A DNA stretch of 64,000 nucleotides. Origin: Pseudonocardia sp. GTDB taxonomy: Bacteria > Actinomycetota > Actinomycetes > Mycobacteriales > Pseudonocardiaceae. The DNA is taken from assembly GCF_025465255.1 (NCBI RefSeq), contig NZ_JAODNI010000092.1, forward strand, positions 62,001 to 126,000, given 5' to 3'. The notes under the pieces were generated by a model. It was not told the origin of the DNA. It ran no database searches and was given only the letters and a program-made list of their open reading frames with translations. Both the position numbers and the translations under genes were made by a program. Shown in pieces: positions 24,928 through 31,629 of the stretch (position 1 is the first letter of the stretch; each line of letters starts with the position of its first letter).

Positions 24928-26178
24928 ATGGGTCATCCGGACAGTGCCGGACCGGACGTCGACACGACCGTCGCCCCGGCCAGGGCGTACGACCCGAAGC
25001 GCACGATCGCCGTCGTCGGCGCGATGTTCCTGATGGCGATGTCCGCGGCGGGACCGGGCTTCATCTCCCAGACCGGCACGTTCACCGCCCGCTACGGCGC
25101 GTCCTTCGCCGCCGCGATCGTCGCCAGCATCGTCATCGACGTCGCCATCCAGCTGAACGTCTGGCGGGTCGTCGGGCTCTCGGGTCTCCGGGCCCAGGAC
25201 CTGGCCAACAAGGTCGTCCCCGGCTCCGGATACGTCCTGGCCGGCCTGATCACCCTCGGCGGGCTCGTCTTCTGCACCGGCAACCTCAGCGCGACCGGGC
25301 AGGGGCTGAAGAACCTCTTCGGGCTCGAGCCCCGGATCGGGGTGGTGCTCAGCGCCGCGCTGGCGATCCTGATCTTCTCCTACAAGGCGCTGGACGGGAC
25401 GCTGGACAAGGCCGTGATCGTCCTCGGCACGATCAAGATCGGTCTGATCGCGTACATCTGCGTCGTCACCACCCCGCCCGTCGGCGAGGCTGTCGTCCGC
25501 ACGTTCGCCCCGGTCGGGCTGGACTTCCTGCCCGTCCTCACGCTCATCGGCGGCACCGTCGGCGGCTACATCACCTACGCCGGGGCGCACCGGCTGATCG
25601 AGTCCGGCACGACCGGGCCGGAGAACCTGAAGGCGATCGCCCGCGGCTCGGTCAACGGCATCCTGATCACCGGGGCGCTGCGGCTGCTGCTGTTCCTGGG
25701 CATCCTCGGCGCCGTCACCGCGGGTGCGGTGCTGTCCACGTCGGACCCGGTGGGCTCGGCGTTCGCCGCGGCCGTCGGACCGGTCGGGCTGGCGCTGTTC
25801 GGCCTGGTCTTCTGGACGGCGGGCATGACGAGCACCATCGGCGCCTCGTTCACCTCGGCGACGTTCCTCAAGACGCTCGCCCCGCCCGTCGCGCGCCGGT
25901 TCAACCTGAGCATCAGCGTCTTCATCGCGGTCTCGACCGTGCTGTACCTGGTCGTCGGCCAGACCCCCGCGGCGCTGCTCGTGTTCGCCGGGGCGTTCAA
26001 CGGCCTGATCCTGCCGTTCGGACTCGGCATCATGCTGTGGATCGCCTGGCGCCGGCGCGACCTGCTGCAGGGGGCGACCTACCCGCGCTGGATCCTGCTG
26101 GTCGGCGTCGCGGCCTGGCTGTTCACCGTCTACGCAGGGGTCCGCTCGCTGGCGGACCTGCCGAAGATCTTCAGCTGA
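24928..26178 (+). CDS. NRAMP-family metal ion transporter-like protein
   Basis: A 416-aa membrane protein with 11 predicted helices. It resembles NRAMP-like proteins of the B. subtilis YcsG branch rather than MntH: VGAMFLMAMSAAGPGFISQT in helix 1 replaces the DPGN metal motif of canonical NRAMPs, so Mn2+/Fe2+ transport is not assured. The second half carries the TAGMTSTIGASFTSATFL region. The ATG has CAGGGAGA upstream. The gene ends with an 8-base overlap with the convergent GntR gene, and its promoter carries a GntR-like dyad. YcsG-type proteins occur with 5-oxoprolinase genes, which are absent here. Confidence 0.75.
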   Translation: MGHPDSAGPDVDTTVAPARAYDPKRTIAVVGAMFLMAMSAAGPGFISQTGTFTARYGASFAAAIVASIVIDVAIQLNVWRVVGLSGLRAQDLANKVVPGSGYVLAGLITLGGLVFCTGNLSATGQGLKNLFGLEPRIGVVLSAALAILIFSYKALDGTLDKAVIVLGTIKIGLIAYICVVTTPPVGEAVVRTFAPVGLDFLPVLTLIGGTVGGYITYAGAHRLIESGTTGPENLKAIARGSVNGILITGALRLLLFLGILGAVTAGAVLSTSDPVGSAFAAAVGPVGLALFGLVFWTAGMTSTIGASFTSATFLKTLAPPVARRFNLSISVFIAVSTVLYLVVGQTPAALLVFAGAFNGLILPFGLGIMLWIAWRRRDLLQGATYPRWILLVGVAAWLFTVYAGVRSLADLPKIFS

Positions 26179-26899
26179 TCTGCTCGACGGCGGCGGCGTA
26201 GGCCGCGATCAGGTGGCGCTGGGAGCGGCGCAGGTACCGCTCCAGGGTCACCGCCGCGTCGTCGAGCCGTCCGGCGGCGATCTGCGTGGCGAGCTCGACG
26301 TGGGCGGGGACGTAGCGCTCGTGCATCTCCCGCGCGTCCGCGACCAGCAGGAACGCCAGCCGGAGCTCGGCGAGCAGGCTGCGGATCGCGCTGTCGATGC
26401 GGGGGTTGCCCGGCAGCGCGGCCAGCCCGAGGTGGAAGCGGGAGTTGGCCGTTCCGACGGCCGTCCAGTCCTCCCGGGCGACGGCCTCGACACCCTCCGC
26501 CGCCGCGGCCTGCACCGCGGCGACGAGCTCGGGATCGAGCGGGCCGTCGAGTGCCGCGGCCTCGCGCAGGGCACCGGTCTCCAGGGAACGGCGCAGCCCG
26601 CACAGGTCCGCGAGGTCGCCACGGCTCAGCTGCCGGACGAACACGCCGCGGTGCCGCCGGTGCTCCACCAGTCGCTCGTGCCCGAGGATCTGCAGCCCCT
26701 CGCGGATGGTGTTGCGGGAGACGCCGAGCGCCTCGACGAGCGCCTCCTCGCCCAGCTGCACGCCCGGGCGCAGCTCGCCGTCGAGCACCTGGGCGCGGAG
26801 CAGGTCCGCCACGCGCGCCGCCGTCGAGGCCGCGTGCAGCGTCTCGCGCTGCCGGGAGAGCGAGGCGGTCCATCCGGCGCGGGGCGTGCTGGCGGGCAT
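26171..26899 (-). CDS. GntR/FCD-type transcriptional regulator
   Basis: A 242-aa regulator of the FadR/FCD branch. The winged HTH at about 25-90 includes LGEEALVEALGVSRNTIREG, and the wing ends in HRGVFVRQLS. The all-helical FCD ligand domain (about 100-230) contains metal-ligand-like Asp/His positions (NSRFHLGLAAL and HVELATQIAAG). It is convergent with the NRAMP gene and probably regulates it and itself through an ATTGTYGRACRAT-like site. Minus-strand TAGCCT is 6 bases before the ATG. Confidence 0.85.
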   Translation of the reverse strand: MPASTPRAGWTASLSRQRETLHAASTAARVADLLRAQVLDGELRPGVQLGEEALVEALGVSRNTIREGLQILGHERLVEHRRHRGVFVRQLSRGDLADLCGLRRSLETGALREAAALDGPLDPELVAAVQAAAAEGVEAVAREDWTAVGTANSRFHLGLAALPGNPRIDSAIRSLLAELRLAFLLVADAREMHERYVPAHVELATQIAAGRLDDAAVTLERYLRRSQRHLIAAYAAAVEQIS

Positions 26900-26905
26900 G
26901 CGCCC

Positions 26906-26938
26906 AGGCTAGCGGGCGCTGTCGGATCGTCCGACAAT
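26906..26938 (-). promoter_or_regulatory. GntR promoter with autoregulatory operator
   Basis: On the minus strand the -10 TAGCCT is at 26911-26906, and TGTCGGATCGTCCGACA (26920-26936), a 17-bp dyad, covers the expected -35. The overlapping minus-strand ATTGTCGGACGAT (26938-26926) matches the NRAMP-promoter dyad in 10 of 13 positions. Confidence 0.55.
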
Positions 26939-26946
26939 TCGCCGGG

Positions 26947-27291
26947 TCAGTCGTCCTCGGGCGGGGGCGGCTCGTCGAGGGGGAACGGCGGGCGGCCCGT
27001 CCCGCTGAGCCGGTAGCGGCCCCACAGGTCGACGTCGCCGATCGTCGCGGCCGCGCTGCCGTGCTCGGTCCGGAACTCGACGTCGCCGCCCCGGCCGCCC
27101 AGCAGGTCGGTGAGCCGCTCGGTCCGGTCCACCCGGCCGAACCAGTGCAACCGGCCGTCGTGGGGCTCGTGCTGGACCAGGATCTGGACCCGGACCGGCA
27201 CCTCCTCGCCGTCAAGCGTCAGGGTCGCGGCGCCGGTGTAACCCGCTTCGTCGTGGTCGTGCTCAACCTGCTCTGCGTGGGTCTCAGGCAT
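26947..27291 (-). CDS. DUF4873 domain protein
   Basis: A 114-aa protein. GYTGAATLTLDGEEVPVRVQ, the middle DGRLHWFGRVDRTERLTDLL and the end DVDLWGRYRLSGTGRPPFPL fit DUF4873, a small beta domain often fused to or encoded near flavin monooxygenases in actinobacteria. AAGGAGAGAG precedes the ATG. It overlaps the stop of the upstream TetR gene by 8 bases, so the two are coupled. It possibly assists the oxygenase encoded divergently at 28994. Function unknown. Confidence 0.72.
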   Translation of the reverse strand: MPETHAEQVEHDHDEAGYTGAATLTLDGEEVPVRVQILVQHEPHDGRLHWFGRVDRTERLTDLLGGRGGDVEFRTEHGSAAATIGDVDLWGRYRLSGTGRPPFPLDEPPPPEDD

Positions 27292-28024
27292 GGTCTCTCT
27301 CCTTCTCGCGGGGGTCGGGCACGGCGCGGAGCGGGGTGTCGGGAGCCGGGGTGCCGGGAGCTGGGGTGCCACGGGTCGGGGCCGCGGCCGCGAGCACGCC
27401 GCCCAGTCCGCCCCAGATGAGCGTGGTCAGGTAGCTGGTCAGCGCGGCGCGGCTCATGGTGCGGCGTTCGAGCCACCAGTCGCCAGCGTTCTTCACCATC
27501 CCGACGAGGCCGAGCGCCCACACCTCGGCGCCACCGGAGTCCAGGCCCGCCGCGCGCAGCCGCTCGCCGATCAGGATCGAGAGCAGCCGGGCGATCCGTT
27601 CCTGCACGTCCTCGACGATCTCGCTGCCGGCCTCGCGCTCGGCGGTGTTGTGCACGACGAAGCGCCAGAGCTCCGGCTCGTCCTCGATGCCGGCGAGAAA
27701 CGCATCGACGATGTGCGCGATCAGAGCGGCCTCGTCCGCCTCCGAGTCCGCGGCCTCCAGCGCCGTGAAGATGCGTTCCATCAGCAGCTCGGCGCTCTTC
27801 TCGCCGACCGCTCGCTGCAGGTCCGCGCGGTCGGCGAAGTGCCGGTAGAGCACGGGTTTGGTGATCCCGGCGCGCTTCGCGATATCCGCGACGGAGACCC
27901 CCGCGCCGTGCTCGCGCACCGCGTCCATCGCCGCGTCGACCATCTCGGCGCGGCGTTCGGCCCGACGTTCGGTGTTGCGGACGGAGCGGTCGTTCCTCTT
28001 GACAGCTGGCGTGTCGTGCGGCAC
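27284..28024 (-). CDS. TetR family regulator
   Basis: A 246-aa TetR protein. The N-terminal HTH at about 38-65 has SVADIAKRAGITKPVLYRHF, and the C-terminal domain (about 90-225) is typical of ligand-binding TetR members. It is transcribed divergently from the SDR-AurF-hydrolase operon; two GTTACC-N3-GGTAAC dyads lie between them, starting one base beyond its GTG at 28024. It therefore very likely represses both directions. The ligand is probably a lipid or hydrophobic molecule handled by the enzymes (inference). Confidence 0.82.
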   Translation of the reverse strand: MPHDTPAVKRNDRSVRNTERRAERRAEMVDAAMDAVREHGAGVSVADIAKRAGITKPVLYRHFADRADLQRAVGEKSAELLMERIFTALEAADSEADEAALIAHIVDAFLAGIEDEPELWRFVVHNTAEREAGSEIVEDVQERIARLLSILIGERLRAAGLDSGGAEVWALGLVGMVKNAGDWWLERRTMSRAALTSYLTTLIWGGLGGVLAAAAPTRGTPAPGTPAPDTPLRAVPDPREKERDHA

Positions 28025-28055
28025 GTTACCAGTGGTAACAGTTACCGGCGGTAAC
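28025..28055. promoter_or_regulatory. Twin TetR operators
   Basis: GTTACCAGTGGTAAC (28025-28039) and GTTACCGGCGGTAAC (28041-28055) are two dyads with perfect 6-bp arms, 16 bp apart centre to centre. They sit in the 70-bp gap between the divergent TetR and SDR genes. Tandem sites spaced by about one and a half helical turns suggest two dimers bound side by side. Confidence 0.75.
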
Positions 28056-28094
28056 AGCAAGCGCCGGTGGCCTTCGACGAGAGGAGAGCCGACG

Positions 28095-28997
28095 GTGTCT
28101 CATCCCAGATCCCGACGAGCGGTGGCCCCGGGCTCCCGTGTGCTGATCACGGGGGCCGCGGGCGGGTTCGGTGCGCCGACGGTGCAGCGGCTGCGTGAAC
28201 AGGGTGCGAAGGTCGTGGGGCTGGACCGGGTCGCCGGGGACGGAATCGTCGCCTGCGACATCACCGACGAGGCCGCGGTCGACCAGGCGGTGGCCACCGC
28301 GGTCGAGCAGCTCGGCGGCCTGGACGCGGTGGTGCACTACGCCGGCATCGGCACGCCGAACGACGCGGGCGGCCCGCTCGAGCCGGACGCGATGAAGGTC
28401 ATCGACACCAACCTGCTCGGGGCGTGGCGGGTCACGGCCGCGGCGCTGCCCGCGCTGATGGCGGGCCGGGCGGACCGTGGGGGCGCCAAGGGCCGCGTGG
28501 TGTTCGTGTCCAGCGAGCTCGCCTACCTGACGCTCCCGTTCGTCTCGGCCTACAGCGTCGCGAAGCGCGGGATGGCCGCCTATGCCGACGCCCTGCGCCT
28601 CGAGTACGGCACGGAGCTGTACGTCAGCACGGTGTACCCGGGCTACGTGCGGACGCCGATCCACGACGCCGGCCGCGAGGTCGGGCTCGCCCTGGAGGGG
28701 CAGGTCCGCCGCGAGGAGGTCGAGGACATCGTCGGCACGGTCGTCCGCGCGCTCGCGGCCACCCGGCCGCCGCGGGACACCGCCGGCACCCGCGCCGGCC
28801 AGCTCGAGCTCTGGGCCGGACGGCACATCCCCACGATCGTCGGCTCAGGCGTCGTCCGGCGCCTGCGCAAGCAGGCCGCCACCGGCCACTTCGACTCGTC
28901 GCCCGTCGCGGCGGGCCTGGTCCGCAGGCTGACCGGCCGCGACGTCCCCGCAGTAGTGCAGGAGACCGCCCCCGCGACGGAGAGGAGCACCTCATGA
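28095..28997 (+). CDS. Short-chain dehydrogenase/reductase
   Basis: A 300-aa classical SDR. The cofactor motif ITGAAGGFGAPT (TGxxxGxG, about 17-28) is followed by HYAGIG (about 79-84) and the catalytic set VSSELAYL...YSVAKRG (Ser near 141, Tyr-x3-Lys near 155-159). A C-terminal extension of about 70 residues is unusual and includes GRHIPTIVGSG. It oxidises or reduces a hydroxyl/keto group with NAD(P). It is the first gene of an operon with the AurF-like oxygenase (4-base overlap) under the twin TetR operators. GAGGAGAG lies 7 bases before the GTG. Confidence 0.85.
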   Translation: MSHPRSRRAVAPGSRVLITGAAGGFGAPTVQRLREQGAKVVGLDRVAGDGIVACDITDEAAVDQAVATAVEQLGGLDAVVHYAGIGTPNDAGGPLEPDAMKVIDTNLLGAWRVTAAALPALMAGRADRGGAKGRVVFVSSELAYLTLPFVSAYSVAKRGMAAYADALRLEYGTELYVSTVYPGYVRTPIHDAGREVGLALEGQVRREEVEDIVGTVVRALAATRPPRDTAGTRAGQLELWAGRHIPTIVGSGVVRRLRKQAATGHFDSSPVAAGLVRRLTGRDVPAVVQETAPATERSTS

Positions 28998-29908
28998 GCG
29001 CCCCCACCGCAGACAAGCCCACGAAGACCCTGAACGACCGCGAGGCCACGGCCGAGCGGCTGCTGAAGTCCTCGGTCGACCACTCGTACGACCCGAACCT
29101 GGACATCGACTGGGACGCCCCGCTCGTCGAGGGCAAGTGGGGCATCTCGCCCGAGCTGTCCAGCCTCTACGGCACCGAGCTGTGGGACGGGCTCACCGAG
29201 GAGCAGCGGCGGACGCTGACGATCCACGAGGTGTGCAGCGTCGCGCGCATCGGCCTGTGGTTCGAGATGATCCTCATGCAGATGCTGCTGCGCTACGCCT
29301 ACGACCGGGACCCGCGCCGCAGCCACATCCAGTACGCGCTCACCGAGATCGCGGACGAGTGCCGGCACTCGATCATGTTCGCCAAGATGACCGAGGCCTA
29401 CGGCGTCCCGGACTACGCGCCGACCGGGCTCACGCACAACCTGGGCCGGCTGTTCAAGACGGTCGGCTACGGCCCCGCGATGTTCGGCGGCACGCTGTTC
29501 GTCGAGGAGATCCTCGACCAGATGCAGCGCAGGAGCATGCGCGACGAGTCGGTGCAGCCGCTCACACGCATGGTCAACAAGATCCACGTGACCGAGGAGG
29601 CGCGGCACGTCCGCTACGCCCGCGAGGAGCTGGCGCGGATCATGCCGAAGACCAGCCGGGTGCAGAAGGAGATCGGGCGCTACCTGCTCTCGCGGATCGC
29701 GTTCGTCGTCGCGCGGAACATCATCCACCCCGAGGTCTACCGCAGCGTCGGGATCGACCCCGAGGTCGGCCGCAAGGCCGCGCTGGCGAACCCGAACTGG
29801 CAGGAGACCCTGCGCTGGTCCGCCCGCAAGTGCGTCGCGTTCCTGCGCGAGCAGGACCTGATCGGCGGCCCGACGGAGGTCCTGTGGCGGAAGGCCTACC
29901 TGGTATGA
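28994..29908 (+). CDS. AurF-like diiron oxygenase
   Basis: A 304-aa protein of the AurF/p-aminobenzoate N-oxygenase-like ferritin superfamily. Candidate iron ligands are Glu91 (WFEMILM), Glu122/His125 (ADECRHSIMF), the Glu pair in FVEEILDQMQ (about 172) and Glu/His in TEEARHVRYA (about 200-204), i.e. two ExxH motifs of a carboxylate-bridged diiron site. It would use O2 to oxygenate an amine or alkyl substrate. It is coupled to the SDR upstream and the hydrolase downstream by 4-base overlaps. The substrate is unknown. Confidence 0.8.
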   Translation: MSAPTADKPTKTLNDREATAERLLKSSVDHSYDPNLDIDWDAPLVEGKWGISPELSSLYGTELWDGLTEEQRRTLTIHEVCSVARIGLWFEMILMQMLLRYAYDRDPRRSHIQYALTEIADECRHSIMFAKMTEAYGVPDYAPTGLTHNLGRLFKTVGYGPAMFGGTLFVEEILDQMQRRSMRDESVQPLTRMVNKIHVTEEARHVRYAREELARIMPKTSRVQKEIGRYLLSRIAFVVARNIIHPEVYRSVGIDPEVGRKAALANPNWQETLRWSARKCVAFLREQDLIGGPTEVLWRKAYLV

Positions 29909-30816
29909 GGGTCCGGTCCGCGGACGGCCTCGAGCTGCACGCCGAGGTCACCGGGGCAGCCAGGGGAAGTTCCGGTACCGAGGCCCCGGTGACCGTCGTG
30001 CTCGCGCACGGCTGGACGCTGGACTCGCGCTGCTGGGAGCCCGTCGCCGACTCGCTGGTCGGGGCCGGGCTCCCGGTGCGCGTCGTCCGCTACGACCACA
30101 GGGGGCACGGCCGCTCGGACACCGCCGACCCGTCGACGCTGACGATCGAGCAGCTCGCGGACGACCTGGCGGCGCTGATCGAGCAGGTCGCGCCGGACGG
30201 GCCGCTGGTCCTGGGCGGCCACTCGATGGGCGGCATGACCGTGATGGCGCTCGCCGAGCGGCATCCGGAGCTCGTGGCCGCGCGGCTCGCCGGCGTCGCC
30301 CTCGTCGCGACGGCCAGCGGCGGGCTGGCGGACGCGACGTTCGGCCTGCGGCCGGCGCAGCTCGAGCTGTTCCGCCGTGCCGAGCGCCGGATGTACGCCT
30401 CACGCGGCTGGGACACCCGCCGTGCCCTGAGCAGGCACCCGTGGCTGCTGCGGCCGGGGATGAAGTGGCTGCTGCTGGGCAGCGACGCGGACGCCCGCGC
30501 GGTCCGGCTGACCACGAAGGTCGTCGCGGAGTGCCGGCCGAGCACGGTCTCCGGCTTCCGGCCGACCCTGGAGGCGCACGAGCGGGACGCCGCGCTGGCC
30601 GCGTTCGCGCAGGTACCGGTGGAGATCATGGTCGGGTCCGAGGACCGGCTCACGCCGTCGTCGTTCTCCCGCCGGATCCGCAAGGCGCTGCCGGACGCGT
30701 CGCTGACGATCTTCCCGGAGGCCGGGCACATGCTGCCGGTCGAGCGGGTGGCAGGGGTGTCCGCGCGCCTGCACGCGCTGGCCCGCACCGCCGCCACGCG
30801 CTCGTCGGCGGCCTGA
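29905..30816 (+). CDS. Alpha/beta hydrolase
   Basis: A 303-aa alpha/beta-hydrolase. The oxyanion region VVLAHGWTLDSRCW (about 31-44), nucleophile elbow GGHSMGGMTV (Ser near 98), acid region SEDRLTP (about 248) and catalytic His in PEAGHMLPVE (about 275) are all present. It is the last gene of the TetR-controlled operon. It could be an esterase, lipase or epoxide-hydrolase-type enzyme; the motifs do not separate these. A bidirectional terminator follows. Confidence 0.85.
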   Translation: MRVRSADGLELHAEVTGAARGSSGTEAPVTVVLAHGWTLDSRCWEPVADSLVGAGLPVRVVRYDHRGHGRSDTADPSTLTIEQLADDLAALIEQVAPDGPLVLGGHSMGGMTVMALAERHPELVAARLAGVALVATASGGLADATFGLRPAQLELFRRAERRMYASRGWDTRRALSRHPWLLRPGMKWLLLGSDADARAVRLTTKVVAECRPSTVSGFRPTLEAHERDAALAAFAQVPVEIMVGSEDRLTPSSFSRRIRKALPDASLTIFPEAGHMLPVERVAGVSARLHALARTAATRSSAA

Positions 30817-30824
30817 GGACGGGA

Positions 30825-30865
30825 CCGCCCCGTCCGTCGCAGGGCTCTCGCGACGGACGGGGCGG
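30825..30865. terminator. 16-bp bidirectional terminator
   Basis: The arms 30825-30840 and 30850-30865 are perfectly complementary over a 9-base loop, between the convergent hydrolase and TetR genes. Confidence 0.75.
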
Positions 30866-30880
30866 GCTCACCGCTGAGCT

Positions 30881-31504
30881 CTAGTCGTGCACCATCGGGA
30901 AGCCCGCGAGGCCCTTCCAGGCCAGCATGGACATGAGTGAGATCGCCTCGTCCCGCGGGATGCCCTGCTGGGAGTCCAGCCAGTACTGCGCGGTGACCTG
31001 GCTCAGGCCCACCAGCCCGACCGCGAGCAGTCGCGCCCGGGCCTCGTCCAGGCCCGCGTCCTGCGTGACGACCTCGGCGACGGCGTCGATGCAGTTCGTC
31101 AGCGCCCCGTCGACGACGGCGGCGGCCTCGGGCTCGCCGCGCAGGTCCGACTCGAACACCAGCCGGTAGGCGTGGCCCTCGCCCGCGACGAAGTCGAAGT
31201 AGGCCGCGACGGCCGCATGCACGCGGGCCCGGTTGTCCGCGGTCTCGGAGATGGCCTCGCGGACCCGGGAGACGAGCTCGGCGGCGTAGGTGGTGAGCAG
31301 CGCCCGGTACAGCTCGAGCTTGCCGGGGAAGTGCTGGTAGAGCACCGGCTTGCTCACGCCCGCCTTCTCGGCGATGTCGTCCATCGCGGCAGCGTGGTAG
31401 CCGTGCGCGGCGAAGACGTCCCGGGCGGCCACGAGGAGCTGGGCGCGCCGTGCGCTTCGGGACAGCCGGGCTCCCCGCTGCACGGGTGCGGTGGTCTCGG
31501 TCAT
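30881..31504 (-). CDS. TetR family regulator (Rv3208-like)
   Basis: A 207-aa TetR protein. The HTH at about 35-62 has MDDIAEKAGVSKPVLYQHFP, and the C-terminal helices end in LAWKGLAGFPMVHD, the conserved tail of the Rv3208-type regulators I know from mycobacteria. The ATG has GAGGAG 7 bases upstream. It is not close in sequence to the TetR at 27284 outside the HTH. A degenerate dyad at 31540-31554 upstream may be its autoregulatory site. Target genes are uncertain. Confidence 0.82.
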   Translation of the reverse strand: MTETTAPVQRGARLSRSARRAQLLVAARDVFAAHGYHAAAMDDIAEKAGVSKPVLYQHFPGKLELYRALLTTYAAELVSRVREAISETADNRARVHAAVAAYFDFVAGEGHAYRLVFESDLRGEPEAAAVVDGALTNCIDAVAEVVTQDAGLDEARARLLAVGLVGLSQVTAQYWLDSQQGIPRDEAISLMSMLAWKGLAGFPMVHD

Positions 31505-31539
31505 CGTGTACTCCTCACTGCAGGCCGTGCGCGGTGATG

Positions 31540-31554
31540 CTACCCGCAGGTAAC
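31540..31554 (-). promoter_or_regulatory. Candidate operator of the Rv3208-like TetR
   Basis: The minus-strand reading GTTACCTGCGGGTAG (31554-31540) is an imperfect dyad that resembles the GTTACC-N3-GGTAAC sites at 28025-28055. It lies 36-50 bases upstream of the ATG at 31504. The resemblance may reflect shared HTH ancestry or true cross-regulation. Confidence 0.35.
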
Positions 31555-31629
31555 TCCCGACGGGGTGAAGAACGCGCGACTTCCTGTACGGGGCGTACCC
31601 GGTTCGGCCGCGGTCGATGTGGGAGATCG

